NCBI GenBank assembly: GCA_030278955.1
Contig: JAOANR010000003.1
Coordinates: forward strand, 25,435,227-25,499,226
Direction: 5' to 3'
Source: Hygrophila difformis
Lineage: Eukaryota > Streptophyta > Magnoliopsida > Lamiales > Acanthaceae
Length of the DNA: 64,000 nt
The translations under genes were made by a program, and so were the position numbers. Below the pieces are notes generated by a model. It made no database searches. It was not told the DNA's origin and saw only the letters and a list, made by a program, of their open reading frames with translations. Each line of letters opens with the position of its first letter. Position 1 is the stretch's first letter. Of the stretch, positions 39,958 through 50,290 are shown piece after piece.

Positions 39958-42072
39958 ATGAATCACGGAAGAAGCGGTGGTTTCCGGCGAGGGATTGTTG
40001 GGTCATGGAGGCGTTCCCAGGAGGAGGCGACGGCAGTCGATAAGAGTAGCAGAGTGAAGAGATATCTCCCCAGCGTTTTTGTCGGAAATATCCCTGTGTC
40101 AATGGCGATGAGGGATGTTTATCGGGTTGTTGATAGTACGGCGAAGATTCGGGATTGGTATATCCCATCACGTAGCTGGCAGAAGAAGGGTTCCATGTTT
40201 GGCTTTTTTAGGTTTTCATGCAAAGAAGACGCAACGCTGGTTATTAGCAGGCTGAATGGTAAGGAGTGGAGGGGAAGGAAGATCATAGTAGATTGGGCAC
40301 TTCCAAGCTCAAATAAAGTCAGTCCGCAGATTTCAACTTTCGGGAAGGGTTTCCTCCAGAGGAGGGGGACAGGTGACTTACATGGAAAGTGGGTTGCTAT
40401 TACGCAATCTAGAAGAGAGGGCGGAATGAGAGACCATCGTTCCTTCGCAGATGTTACCAGGGGGGTGGGAGTGGACAGCCACGGATGCAACAAGCAAGTG
40501 GTGGAAAAGGTGGAGTTACAGGCGGTGGAGCAGGACATCAAATGGCTCCAGCGTTCGGCTGTGGTTGTGGTTGAACAACTCGGTGTCTTGATTGAGTACC
40601 AAGACTGGCTGTTTAAAAAGTACAAGGGCTGCGAAGAAGTCATATATGGCGGAGGTCACAGTTTGGTGGTGGTCTTCGGCAGTCTAGCAGAGTTGGAGGT
40701 CTATTTATCCGATCATGGAGATGCTTCTCTTATTGAAAGAAAAGCGAGATGGGAACTAGGTAACATGGAGAGGAGGGTGTTAGTATGGGTTTATTTATTT
40801 GGAATTCCATGCAACGCTTGGAGCGAGAGCAATTTTCAACGAGTGCTAAGCGGGTGGGGAAAGTTGATCAGCACGGATAGAGACACAAAGAACAAAAAAA
40901 GGGTTGATCGCGCTCGGATTCTGGTGGAAGTAAAGGAAGCTGATACTGTTCCATTGGGTGTGGAGATTTCAGTTGAGGAGAAGACGTTCTGGATCAGGGT
41001 GGTGGCGAACTTCTGTGAGGCGGTAGTCGAAGAAGTTGATGCTAAGGAAAAGCATTCACCCAATCGGGGGAATGTTCAGCAGCAGTCAGTTTGTACGGCG
41101 ATGAGGTCGCCGGAAAAGCTCGAACCAACGGTAAAGAGTAGCCGGAGAATCAATAATTCTTGGGAAGAGGAACAGGTGGAACAGGCGGCTACCTCGAATA
41201 ATGGAGTGGTACAAAAGTATAATGAAGAGGAGGGCGCAGACATCAACAACATTAAGGAATGCCGGCTCGGTACAACAGACGAGGAGGAGAGAATGGACTT
41301 GGAGCCGTTGGTAATAACTGGAGGTGTTGGGCCAGAACCAGATGGACTACTAGACCGATTAAAATTATCTAATGAAAATGGGCCTATTATGCCTTGTCTT
41401 AATGGGCCATCTAACGTTGGACCTAACTTTGGACCAGTCTTTAATGGGATAGGGGATGAGGCAGATTTCGGCACTATCATACCCGTGGAGTCCCGATCTG
41501 GAGGTATATCGAAATCTTCCGATGAGGGTGAGAGAGGTTATTCGACGGAGGGGGGGAAAATGGCTTGTGGTGAGATTGATTTGGTCCTTTGTGATTCGGA
41601 GGGGGTGGGTAGCCTGGGGGTCATTGCTGAGGAGCCGGAGGAAGATGAGGGCGGTGAAGGGCAGAATGGTGGGGCGGATTTGAGAGAGCGCCCGAGGGAT
41701 TCGGGGGTAAAGGAGGCCTACCATCTGGAAAGCCTGGTTGTCCCGGAGGAGTTGAGGAAGGCGGAAGAAGCTCTGAATTGTGTAATTGGCGGAAGGAAAA
41801 GGGTGACCCGCAGAAAGGCCAAAAGAAGGCTGAAGACAAAGGCGGACGGGGATGTTTTTAGAGGTAGGGGTAATTTGGCAGAGGGTTGTGGGAATGAGAG
41901 GTTTGCTAAATTGCAATTTGCAACGATGCGACTTAGAGAGGGTGTCCGGCTGGTAGATTTCTCAGAGGCTGATGAAGTTCTAAGTCTTGCTAAAAGGTTG
42001 GGGTTGGGGTGCCGAGAGAGGGATGAGGTGGCGTTGGGGAGGATTTGTAGGGAGATTGTGAGAGAGCTGTGA
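39958..42072 (+). CDS. LINE ORF1 protein, RRM-type
   Basis: The frame opens with GTG at 39937 but the first ATG is 39958, giving MNHGRSGG. The preceding 21 bp are a direct repeat of the same codons. The N-terminus (about residues 35-115) is an RNA recognition motif: SVFVGNIPVSMAMRDVY, then GFFRFSCKEDATL, then VDWA. A second conserved block near residues 190-310 (LVVVFGSLAELEVYL, RRVLVWVYLFGIPCNAW) resembles the DUF4283-type region of plant ORF1 proteins. The C-terminal half is acidic and low complexity, ending in a basic patch (RKRVTRRKAKRRLKTK). No CCHC knuckle is visible. The role is RNA binding in the LINE ribonucleoprotein. It is apparently intact. Confidence 0.87.
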   Translation: MNHGRSGGFRRGIVGSWRRSQEEATAVDKSSRVKRYLPSVFVGNIPVSMAMRDVYRVVDSTAKIRDWYIPSRSWQKKGSMFGFFRFSCKEDATLVISRLNGKEWRGRKIIVDWALPSSNKVSPQISTFGKGFLQRRGTGDLHGKWVAITQSRREGGMRDHRSFADVTRGVGVDSHGCNKQVVEKVELQAVEQDIKWLQRSAVVVVEQLGVLIEYQDWLFKKYKGCEEVIYGGGHSLVVVFGSLAELEVYLSDHGDASLIERKARWELGNMERRVLVWVYLFGIPCNAWSESNFQRVLSGWGKLISTDRDTKNKKRVDRARILVEVKEADTVPLGVEISVEEKTFWIRVVANFCEAVVEEVDAKEKHSPNRGNVQQQSVCTAMRSPEKLEPTVKSSRRINNSWEEEQVEQAATSNNGVVQKYNEEEGADINNIKECRLGTTDEEERMDLEPLVITGGVGPEPDGLLDRLKLSNENGPIMPCLNGPSNVGPNFGPVFNGIGDEADFGTIIPVESRSGGISKSSDEGERGYSTEGGKMACGEIDLVLCDSEGVGSLGVIAEEPEEDEGGEGQNGGADLRERPRDSGVKEAYHLESLVVPEELRKAEEALNCVIGGRKRVTRRKAKRRLKTKADGDVFRGRGNLAEGCGNERFAKLQFATMRLREGVRLVDFSEADEVLSLAKRLGLGCRERDEVALGRICREIVREL

Positions 42073-42112
42073 ACTGAGGGGTTGGGAGTGTAGAGGAGGG
42101 AAAAGATTATCA

Positions 42113-43195
42113 TTGCGGTTAATCACTTGCAATGTAAGGGGCATGAATGGGGGGGTTCGGAGGAGGGCAATTTTGAGGTTGTGTAAAAAAGAAAGACCGG
42201 ATGTTCTATGTATCCAGGAAACAAAGATGGGAGTAGTTAGGGATAGATTGATGTTTAGGCTTTGGGGCTCTAGAGGGTGCGAGTTTCATTTCCAGCCATC
42301 TGTTGGGAATGCAGGGGGTTTGCTAGTAGCGTGGGAGGGGAGTAGATGTTCTTTCGAGGTTGTGGAGAGCTCTCACAATTTGATTTGGCTAAAGGGTAGG
42401 TTACAGGGGGTCGATGGGTTGGCTAATATTATTAATGTGTATGCGCCAAATGATAGAAGGGAGAGGGCTTGTCTCTGGGATCAGCTGTGTCAAAGGTGTG
42501 GGGCGGGTGGGGGTGATCTGTGGTGTTTTACGGGGGACTTCAATGCGGTTAGGACCGAGGGGGAAAGGTTTGGGACTTCGGTGGATAATGGGTCCGTGAG
42601 GGAGTTTAGGGAGTTCATCGACAACATGGGCCTGATTGATTTACCCATGGAGGGTGGTTTGTTCACTTGGTTTGGTAGGGGAGGGAGAGCGGGTAGTAGG
42701 TTGGATAGGTTTCTGTTGTCGCCTGGGTGGCTGTATAGGCTGGGGAATGTAGTGCAAAGGAAAGGGGCAACTGTACTCTCTGATCATTTTCCGGTTATAT
42801 TGGAGGTTAAGGAGAAGTCTTGGGGTGCGAAACCATTTAGATTTTTTAATTACTGGTTAGATATTAAGGGATTCAGGGAGCTAGTTTCAGAGGCGTGGAG
42901 TGAGGAAGGGATTAATAGGGGTGCTGGAGTTCTTAGCAAACTGAAAGCTTTGAAGAGTAGGATTCGTAATTGGGATCGTTATGGTGCTGGTGATTTGGAG
43001 GGCCGGATACAGAGGCTCATGTCAGAAATAGGAGACATTGAGGATAATTTGCAGGGGGGCGACATCGCGGATGAAGCAAGGGAGGCTTGGTCAGAATCGA
43101 AAAAGGAACTCAAAAAAGCTTTATTGGCCGAGGAACGGAGATGGTTACAGAAATCGAGATTGCAGTGGCTTAAAGAAGGAGATGACAATACATGA
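42113..43195 (+). CDS. LINE ORF2, endonuclease part
   Basis: Starts 40 nt after ORF1 and encodes an AP-type endonuclease (exonuclease-endonuclease-phosphatase fold) that nicks target DNA. Motifs are LITCNVRGMNG at the start, CIQETKMG, NAGGLLVAW, INVYAPND, FTGDFNAVRTEGE, GSRLDRFLLS and the catalytic end LSDHFPVIL. The frame ends in TGA at 43193-43195 in GDDNT-stop-FFQTITSINRR. The same phase continues into the RT, so it is one nonsense codon in a single ORF2. Confidence 0.92.
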   Translation: MRLITCNVRGMNGGVRRRAILRLCKKERPDVLCIQETKMGVVRDRLMFRLWGSRGCEFHFQPSVGNAGGLLVAWEGSRCSFEVVESSHNLIWLKGRLQGVDGLANIINVYAPNDRRERACLWDQLCQRCGAGGGDLWCFTGDFNAVRTEGERFGTSVDNGSVREFREFIDNMGLIDLPMEGGLFTWFGRGGRAGSRLDRFLLSPGWLYRLGNVVQRKGATVLSDHFPVILEVKEKSWGAKPFRFFNYWLDIKGFRELVSEAWSEEGINRGAGVLSKLKALKSRIRNWDRYGAGDLEGRIQRLMSEIGDIEDNLQGGDIADEAREAWSESKKELKKALLAEERRWLQKSRLQWLKEGDDNT

Positions 43196-43261
43196 TTTTT
43201 CCAAACCATTACGTCCATTAATAGACGACGTAATTTTATAGGGGCAATCAACATTGATGGG

Positions 43262-45142
43262 GTGACGGTAGATGATCCAAAAGTGGTGAAATCCAAGGCG
43301 TTCGAATTTTTCCAGCAAACGTACAGTAGGCAGGAGGTTGATTTATTTTTTGTTGAGAATATTGGGATCAACAGATTAGACAATGAGGATAGGAGTTGGC
43401 TTGAAAGGGATTTTTCCGAGGAAGAAGTGAAAGCGGCTATATGGAGCTGTGACGGCAATAAAGCTCCGGGACCCAACGGATTTAATTTGCGATTCTTTCA
43501 GAAGTTTTGGGATATGTTAAAAGGGGATATCTTGGGTATTTTTAAGCAATTCGAGGAAGACGGCTCATTACCTAAGGAAACTGGGGGGTCTTTTATAACT
43601 TTGATACCTAAAAATAACTCGCCGACAGGTTTTGGGGACTTCAGGCCGATATCGTTAGTTGGAAGTTTGTACAAAATCGTTACAAAAGTCTTGTCTAGGC
43701 GATTACAGGAGGTGGTTGCAAAACTGGTGGGAAAGGCACAAATGGCTTTCGTCAAAGGGAGACAAATCTTGGATGGGGTCTTAATAGCATCTGAAGTCAT
43801 TCACTCGACAAGGATTGCTGGTCGAAAAGGCTTCGTGGTAAAACTCGACTTTGCTAAGGCTTATGATAACATTTCTTGGGACGCTCTATTCCGGGTTATG
43901 GAAGTTATGGGGTTCGGGGAAAGATGGCTGGCATGGATCAAGGAATGTGTTTCAAAGGCAACGGCAGCGGTTTTAATTAACGGATCGCCAACAAAATTTT
44001 TCAAGCTTCAAAAAGGATTGAGACAAGGGGATCCTTTGTCCCCATACTTATTTTTGTTGATGGCTGAAATAGTAAACAGATTATTTTTGCAAGCAGTTGA
44101 TTCGGGAGATTACAAGGGGTTATGGTCTGTGAGAGACGGTCCGGTCATTACCCACCTTCAATACGCGGACGACACACTTTTATTCTGTGAAGGCAGTCTT
44201 GACCAAGTTCTTACCATTAAGAGAATCCTGAAATGTGTTACCTTGACCACTGGCCTCAGGATCAATTTCAACAAGAGCAAAATATTCGGGATCAATTGTA
44301 AGGAAGAGGAGATGTCAGTTGCTGCTGCAGTCCTGGGATGTGATGTAGGGAAATGGCCAATGACTTATTTAGGGATACCGGTTGGAGGTAGAATCAATGG
44401 GACAGAAATATGGAAACCGGTTGTGGCTAAGGTTGAAAAGAGATTGGCCGGTTGGAAGGGCAAACTTCTGTCCCAGGCAGGCAGACTTTGCCTTATTAAG
44501 TCAGTTATGAACTGCATACCAATTTATTTCATGTCTTTATTTAAGGTTCCTAAGTCGATTGCTGAATATTTGGAGAAATTAAAGCGAAGGTTTTTCTGGA
44601 ACGAATGGGCGGGTGTTAGAAAATTGCACTCGATAAGTTGGGACAAAGTGTGCTTACATAAGAATGATGGTGGATTACATGTCAGATCTGTTCAGGATTT
44701 CAATGAGGCGCTACTCTATAAATGGAGGTGGAGGTTCGGTCAAGAGGATTCTTTGTGGAAATCGATAATTAATTCTAAGTACTATGGTAATCAAGATCCT
44801 TTGTTGCCTGTGCCTAAAATTGACAAGTCATTGTGGGGCTTCATTTGCAAATCCTGGGAAGATGGCAGCATGTCTCACCAGGAGAATCAGTTTAAAATAC
44901 TGGTGGGGAATGGCGGTCGTGTCAGGTTTTGGCTAGACAGGTGGTCGGGGAAAGGGGGGACTCTGCGAGAAAGATTTCCCAGATTGTTCTCTTTAGCTAT
45001 TAATAAAGATAGCACTATTGCGGAAGTTGGTATTTGGCAAGGATTAGAATGGGTTTGGAACATTCAAGTTCTTGTTGGAAACGCTTACCTAGGGGAGCTG
45101 CAGGAGAAGTTGGTCGATTGTGGAGGTGTATATGGAGTTTAA
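43262..45142 (+). CDS. LINE ORF2, reverse transcriptase part
   Basis: This frame is in phase with the endonuclease part and open from 43196; the listed start is only the first ATG after the TGA. The RT domain runs from about KAPGPNGF (motif 0/1) through FRPISLVGSLYKI, KLDFAKAYDNISW, GLRQGDPLSPYLF and the catalytic LQYADDTLLFC. The thumb and connector (GIPVGGRING, WKGKLLSQAGRLCLIKSV) follow. It ends at 45142, where the downstream zf-RVT/RNase H frame overlaps in another phase, a frameshift somewhere in 45034-45142. Confidence 0.93.
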   Translation: MTVDDPKVVKSKAFEFFQQTYSRQEVDLFFVENIGINRLDNEDRSWLERDFSEEEVKAAIWSCDGNKAPGPNGFNLRFFQKFWDMLKGDILGIFKQFEEDGSLPKETGGSFITLIPKNNSPTGFGDFRPISLVGSLYKIVTKVLSRRLQEVVAKLVGKAQMAFVKGRQILDGVLIASEVIHSTRIAGRKGFVVKLDFAKAYDNISWDALFRVMEVMGFGERWLAWIKECVSKATAAVLINGSPTKFFKLQKGLRQGDPLSPYLFLLMAEIVNRLFLQAVDSGDYKGLWSVRDGPVITHLQYADDTLLFCEGSLDQVLTIKRILKCVTLTTGLRINFNKSKIFGINCKEEEMSVAAAVLGCDVGKWPMTYLGIPVGGRINGTEIWKPVVAKVEKRLAGWKGKLLSQAGRLCLIKSVMNCIPIYFMSLFKVPKSIAEYLEKLKRRFFWNEWAGVRKLHSISWDKVCLHKNDGGLHVRSVQDFNEALLYKWRWRFGQEDSLWKSIINSKYYGNQDPLLPVPKIDKSLWGFICKSWEDGSMSHQENQFKILVGNGGRVRFWLDRWSGKGGTLRERFPRLFSLAINKDSTIAEVGIWQGLEWVWNIQVLVGNAYLGELQEKLVDCGGVYGV

Positions 45143-46119
45143 GGTGTCCTAATAAAGTAAAAATACTTGGTTGGAAGCTGATTCATGGGGCTCTTCCTGT
45201 CCGTGGAATGCTGGCAGCTAGGAACTGTATACAAGTAAATTATGCTTGCTGTCCCTTGTGTGAAAAAGAAGTTGAGTTGGAGGATCATTTGTTTTGCAGT
45301 TGTGAGTATACTGGAATTATTTGGTACAAGTGTGTTGCATGGTTCGGCATAGATTGGGCTATTCCAAAAAAAGTCTCACAGCTGTGGGAGTGGTGGTTTA
45401 ACTATGTTCCTAAGAAAGGTTTGCTGGAGGTATGGAGGTTGACGGGGGTGGCGGTGGTGTGGACAATTTGGAAGTGGAGAAATGATTTGATATTCAAAGG
45501 GAAATTATTTTGCTGTAGAAAGGTGTTGGAGGAGATTAGATGGAGAGTTTGTTCTTGGTGGGAAATTGGTTATAAATTGGTTGATATTAATTTGGCGTGC
45601 CTCGAGAACAATTTTCCCGATAGTTTATCTAGCGGGAGCAGGTTGGTATGTAAACGTCCTCGCATGAGTCTGGTGTGGGAGAGACCAATAGAGGGGTGGT
45701 GGAAAATCAACACGGACGGATCTTCGCTGGGGAACCCCGGGCCGGCCGGTGTGGGCGGGGTTATCAGGAACGACAGAGGCGCGGTTCTCTTCATACTTTC
45801 AGATTTTATTGGGTCTACTGATTCGTCCGAGGCCGAACTTTCTGCTGTCAATAGAGTGTGCGGGGCTTTGATTAAGGATCAAGGGTTCCCCCTCCCTAGA
45901 ATGATCTTTGAATGTGACTCCGTTAATGTAGTCAAATGGCTTAAGGATCCTATGACGGTACCTTGGCGTCTGTACCATCTCATGGCACAGATCATGGTGG
46001 TGATAAACTGTGCAGGTTCAGTCCGTATCCAACATATTCTTCGAGAACGCAATAGCTTGGCAGACTGGTGGGCAAGGCAGGGAGCTTTAGGCTTGCAGAA
46101 GGTTGAAGAATGGAGATAA
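45034..46119 (+). CDS. LINE ORF2, zf-RVT and RNase H part
   Basis: This is the C-terminal part of ORF2 in a shifted phase; true homology starts near CIWSLRCPNKVKI (about 45125). A zinc-binding region (CCPLCEKEVELEDHLFCSC) is followed by RNase H: KINTDGSSLGNPGPAG with the first catalytic Asp, EAELSAVNRV with the Glu, FECDSVNVVKWL with the second Asp, and RERNSLADWWARQG with the last. RNase H removes the RNA strand after reverse transcription. The catalytic residues look present. Confidence 0.9.
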   Translation: MARIRMGLEHSSSCWKRLPRGAAGEVGRLWRCIWSLRCPNKVKILGWKLIHGALPVRGMLAARNCIQVNYACCPLCEKEVELEDHLFCSCEYTGIIWYKCVAWFGIDWAIPKKVSQLWEWWFNYVPKKGLLEVWRLTGVAVVWTIWKWRNDLIFKGKLFCCRKVLEEIRWRVCSWWEIGYKLVDINLACLENNFPDSLSSGSRLVCKRPRMSLVWERPIEGWWKINTDGSSLGNPGPAGVGGVIRNDRGAVLFILSDFIGSTDSSEAELSAVNRVCGALIKDQGFPLPRMIFECDSVNVVKWLKDPMTVPWRLYHLMAQIMVVINCAGSVRIQHILRERNSLADWWARQGALGLQKVEEWR

Positions 46120-48464
46120 GATGATGAGCGCAGATTTTTGTATTATTAAGGAACCTGATTTCAGGATGCGTAGATTTTTGTTGAGGCGTTGCTGTTGAGA
46201 TAAGGTTGGGTAGGGGAAGTGGTCGATGGCGTGGATGATACCATTGCTGCTGGAAGAATTTAAAGGAGAGGACTAAGATGATACTAAGGCTGTGGCGCTA
46301 CTGAGTGCTAATCCATTTCTAACATTGTTTTCTGGTGAATTTATTTGTTTCAGGTGTAGCTGATGATGGAATTGGTTAAGTGGTGCCCTTGGGATACTGA
46401 ACAAGCTGCCGTGGCAACATATTGTGATTTAAGTCAATTGTTTGGTTGGATGGTTGCTGTTCTGCCCTGCCCTTACTGATGGTCCAGGTTGGCTGCCGTT
46501 CTCTAGGAGACTGCTGGCACATGGTCGCTGAGGCTGATGCTGCTGCTGAAATAGCCAAATGAATCCAAGAAGCGGATGGTCGATCACAGAAGGCACTAGA
46601 TGAATTGATTATCTTCAGCAAGTAAGCAATAGGTGAGGAAGCTCATGGTCGGGCTAACGTTTCTGCGAGGAATGCTCCAAGCCAATAGTCACACTACCTG
46701 GTGAAACCTTCATTTTGATCTGGTTGGAGTTCCGGAGGCCTGCACAATTTCAGATTGAGGGTTTGCAGATATATCATTTTGCTTGGAATGGGCATGGTTC
46801 ACTAGGAGGCTACTAATGCGATGGTTGTTTAAGAATGCTGATGCTGCTGATGTTGGAAATGCTCGGTTATCCAAAATTGCTGATTGCTATTGGACTGATG
46901 AGGCTGATGTTGAGGTTCTAGTTGCTGCTACTACAAGACTGATAGCCACAAGACTGATGAGGTTGCTGCACAAGACTGATGAGGTTGCTGCTGAGGATGC
47001 TGTGTGCTGCTATTGCTGCTGCTACAGGACTGATCAACTCTTCCAAAGAGCATACCAACTCATCTGACATCACCCGGTGAGATCTGAATATTAAGTTTTA
47101 TTTGTTGTGTGTATAAGTGGGGTTTATTTTGACATTCCAGAACATGCTTAATATTTCATGTCGAACTGGCCTTGTTTTCTCAATTCAGTGAATCGAAAAT
47201 GATAAGGGCGCTAGGATTCCCTTTATTGATCTCTACCTTTTCCACACCCTTTCGATTACCACCTAGGGAGTAATTGCTGAGCCTATCTGAGAAATAATTC
47301 CTCCAGCTCACCTTCGTTTATCTAACCATTACATTACCTATGTCACTAGCCACACAGCTTCTCCTAACCTATTCGTGCTCTTGGAATTTATATGATCCTT
47401 ATGCAAAGATATGTTTGATGTCGTAGTCTTGTTACTAGGGATATCAGGGAGTCGGAGAGATCTTGAATGTGAGAGTGAGATTTTAACAGTATGAGAAAGG
47501 ATGGGATTAATGATTTGGCTGCTACGATTGGGTATATTAAACGAATAAGTGTTGATTTGAGCACTTAAATATGGTGTCTGGCTATTGGGTGATCCCTTGG
47601 AAAAAAGAATAAAAAAAAAAAGAGAAAGGTAAAAGAGAAGAGAAAAAGAAAATAAGAAAAAAAAGAAAAAAAAATTTTTTTTTGCGGGACAGAGGTAGTA
47701 GTTAGGAAAGAAGGAGGTGCTATTTTTTTTAGTATGGAATGGGGATGCCTAAGCTAGAGAAGCTTTGACAGTATATATAGAGTTTTGTTAAGACTAATGG
47801 TTCCCATTTCTGCCTTTGCTGAGGAGTTTTGGTTTTCATTCTGATTAAAACACTTAGCTTTGCTTGGTGCTATTTGCTAGACTGGTCATCATCCCTTCAC
47901 TTTTTGCTGTATGTAGTTCCTCCAATTCCCTACCTCTAGCCTACCTCTAGCCTGAACTTGTCATTACTTGTTCCTAGTCCCTTTGATTCGATGCCTTGAA
48001 TTTGAATACAATATGCCGGGGAGATGTGATTATAAAGTAAGTCTTTGGGATCGTCACTTTGATTCGCCGCTTGAGATGTACCGGATTTTTTTGGTGCGGA
48101 TACTGCTTTTTGGAGGCGTCTGATGCTTTGGGGCAAGGACTGTTGCTGCCTCATGGCGTCTGTATATGCAGGAGTAAAGGGAAGGGTTTTGCTTTCTTGG
48201 ACAACGAAGCTGCATGAAGAGATAAAGGAAATAAAGGCCGATCCTGTTGTATATTATGATAATGTTTTAGTGTGAATGATAGCTCGATAGCTGCTTGTTG
48301 TGAAGGCTATATCAGTTGATTAGGTAGATAGATGAGTTGATTTTATTTGCTATGGAAGTTCACTGCTGTGATGCTAGTTACACACAGGGGAAGGATATGG
48401 TATGCCTCTTTGTACTGTCCTGTTGGCTTATTAAATAAAATGGTCCTTTTATCCTCAAAAAAAA
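46120..48464 (+). other. Unusually long LINE 3' region
   Basis: 2.3 kb lies between the ORF2 stop and the poly(A) tail with no convincing gene. 46530-47045 is rich in GCTGATG/GAGGTTGCTGCT near-repeats. 47603-47690 is an A-rich tract with AG words that ends in T9. A final AATAAAATGG at about 48434 precedes the tail and could be the polyadenylation signal. The short frame 46783-47067 follows from the GCTGAT repeats. Confidence 0.6.
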
Positions 48465-48776
48465 AATCCTCTTGACAAATATTTTTAGAGATATACATTT
48501 TCATTTGCAAGCAGACATTCCATGATGTAATCATTGATCGTATCAACCCATCTATATTCCTAAGAAGCATGATTATGCAGCCCTCCTTCAACTTTATTTC
48601 ATGATTCGGTAATCCTGAAATCTTGATCATACTTTGATATTTCGGTAAATATTTCTTTGTTATTATATATACTTTCATCATCTTGACAAATATCGTTAGA
48701 ACTGAGATATATTTTTTCATTTGTTGACATATGTTCCATGATGTAATCATTGATTGTATCAATATCTCATTTGTAG
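48465..48776 (-). pseudogene. Helitron helicase fragments (GLPNH region), partly duplicated
   Basis: The minus strand encodes SGLPNHEIKLKEGCIIMLLRN, the same helicase block as in 39544-39900, flanked by two related pieces (DYIMEC-like, about 48680-48776 and 48465-48560). The open frame runs into LINE sequence at 48464 because the LINE broke the gene here. Confidence 0.7.
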
Positions 48777-48894
48777 GGCTAGTCTAGCAACATCTTTAAA
48801 AATGTCTGGATTTGAAGTGGTACAATTTATATTTGTGTATATAATATCAACAATTGTCGACCCGTAGAGTTCATAAAAAAATCATCTTGAAATT

Positions 48895-49230
48895 TCAAAC
48901 CTGATTGTACATCTCCAGATCAATACAAGTTTTATCAATTACCATCACCTGCATGAAGTATTTATTTTGCAAATTTTTTATCATATATGAATTTCGTTGT
49001 AGACAACATTTCTTATTGTATCTTGAGTTAATCCATCTTAGTTGCATATTAAAGTTTCGAGTCCCTTCTAAAAACTTGGTCTGGAAGATAGAATTCAACA
49101 TTTTCAAAGATTGACAATGACTTCTATTTATAGTCATAGCAAAACAAACTGCGAATGAGAAATTTCTCCTCTGAAATCGAATGGGAAATTTGGTTAAATC
49201 AAATGGGCTCATAATCATTATACCAATCAA
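48895..49230 (-). pseudogene. Helitron helicase fragment (C-terminal motif, second copy)
   Basis: The translation contains MSPFDLTKFPIRFQRRNF and CFAMTINRSHCQSL, a better preserved version of the terminal helicase motif found at 39544-39600. It lies on the wrong side of the GLPNH block, which shows internal rearrangement or a second inserted copy. The downstream codons are non-homologous. Confidence 0.72.
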
Positions 49231-49438
49231 GAATTTTCATCCCAATAATGAGCTTTGTTTTAATTAGAAGAGATGTTGAATCATTTTCTGGGGTAATTTT
49301 TTTGTAAGTAGAATTCTCATCACAATCTAGTGGAATACTAAATCTAGAATGTGCAGTCCTACTTCTTGGAAGTAGTGATGCTATTCCATTGGATGCTACA
49401 AGCAATATAATATCACGCCTCCACGAAGGGCTGAACAT
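49199..49438 (-). pseudogene. Helitron helicase fragment (N-terminal ATPase part)
   Basis: The translation contains VASNGIASLLPRSRTAHSRF and IPLDCDENSTY, matching the PIF1 helicase region that follows the Walker A loop (ASSGIAALLLPGGRTAHSRF in active relatives, by recall). The Walker A GKT itself is not seen. It overlaps the preceding fragment by about 30 nt in another phase. Confidence 0.75.
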
Positions 49439-49519
49439 AATGGTTTTCAGATAAATGTATTGTTAGTTCCACCACGTAAAGAAAAAGTAATCTACCCTCA
49501 CCACTATCAACTATAGATA

Positions 49520-49729
49520 TTATCTTATTATAAATATTCTTCGCTCATCAATCAACAAAGATAATAGCTTAGTATGATCTGTCATCATTTTTTTCTTCTT
49601 ATAATATGACTCTTCTAATAATAGTAGATTCTCGGTTTCAGACGTTAAAACTTCATCCGGTACCGGCATTCCAGATAAAAGCTTCAACCTTATAGACTTT
49701 GCAGCAATTAGTTTTTCAATTTTTAACAA
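49520..49729 (-). pseudogene. Helitron helicase fragment (upstream of ATPase)
   Basis: The translation reads IEKLIAAKSIRLKLLSGMP, MPVPDE and ENLLLLEESYY. This resembles the segment before the Walker A motif in Helitron helicases (IEKLLQ..GKSL..FPPMP). It is short and degenerate. It is the right-most piece I can assign to the Helitron. Confidence 0.55.
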
Positions 49730-49989
49730 AGCTAGATTTTTTATTTGTTATTCTGGCAATTGAAAAATCTGTTAAAACATATATTAATGAATTCTTCCTT
49801 AAAAAATAGATTAAATAAATTTGATTTTCTTTCTTTATTTAATAATGGATATATTCGCACTCCAATAACTCTTTATACACCCCATTATTTTATTTAAATA
49901 TTTTTACGGAAATAGTTAACTTATTGTAAACCAATTATTCACATAATATGAATTTTCACAATTTTCTTAATAATTATAAATGTTTTGTA

Positions 49990-50248
49990 CTTCCTCTGTT
50001 TTCTTTTATTTACTACGGATCCACTACACACGCAGTCCAATGCATATTTTAAATGATTAATAACTCAAATTCGGTACATGTAAAATTCTAAAAGTTCGAT
50101 ATTTAAAAACTACACGGCGAGACGAATCTTACAAGATCTCACTTGACTATATTTTAACTTGTATAACTATGATAAAACTTTAAGTGAAAGTCTTAGTGTG
50201 AACAGTGACAAATACTCAAATGAGGCTATTATAAGGAAACGGATGAAG
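49990..50248. mobile_element. TA-flanked MITE (Stowaway/mariner-like), copy 1
   Basis: A 259-bp element starting CTTCCTCTGTTTTC and ending GAAACGGATGAAG. The ends are inverted relative to each other, and it is flanked by TA at 49988-49989 and 50249-50250. This fits the Tc1/mariner-derived Stowaway class. It is non-coding and nearly the reverse complement of the next element. Confidence 0.78.
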
Positions 50249-50290
50249 TATAAATTTTAATATAATAAAATATAAATAAGTTTCATATTA

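Larger units (their letters stand above)
39923..48464 (+). mobile_element. L1-type LINE, near full length
   Basis: An 8.5-kb non-LTR retrotransposon flanked by a 15-17-bp target duplication and ending in a poly(A) tail (48457-48466). ORF1 encodes an RRM protein. ORF2 encodes endonuclease, reverse transcriptase, a zf-RVT region and RNase H, the plant L1 arrangement with RNase H. The 5' leader is only ~35 bp, so it may be slightly 5'-truncated. The 3' untranslated region is unusually long (~2.3 kb). ORF2 has one nonsense codon and one frameshift. Confidence 0.93.
39096..49740 (-). mobile_element. Degenerate Helitron (interrupted by a LINE)
   Basis: A Helitron 3' end is visible at the left (39096-39126), and PIF1-like helicase fragments in the right orientation follow at 39544-39900, 48465-48776, 48895-49230, 49199-49438 and 49520-49729. 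The element therefore reads right to left. The order of fragments is scrambled and partly duplicated, so it is long dead. The LINE 39923-48464 sits inside it. The 5' TC end and any Rep domain were not found, so the right boundary is only the last helicase match. Confidence 0.65.

Noticed and set aside
40119..40643. 174-codon minus-strand frame opposite LINE ORF1
   Set aside because: Antisense to the RRM region; the plus-strand protein is clearly the real one.
41365..41916. 183-codon minus-strand frame opposite LINE ORF1
   Set aside because: Antisense to the low-complexity acidic half of ORF1; no domain.
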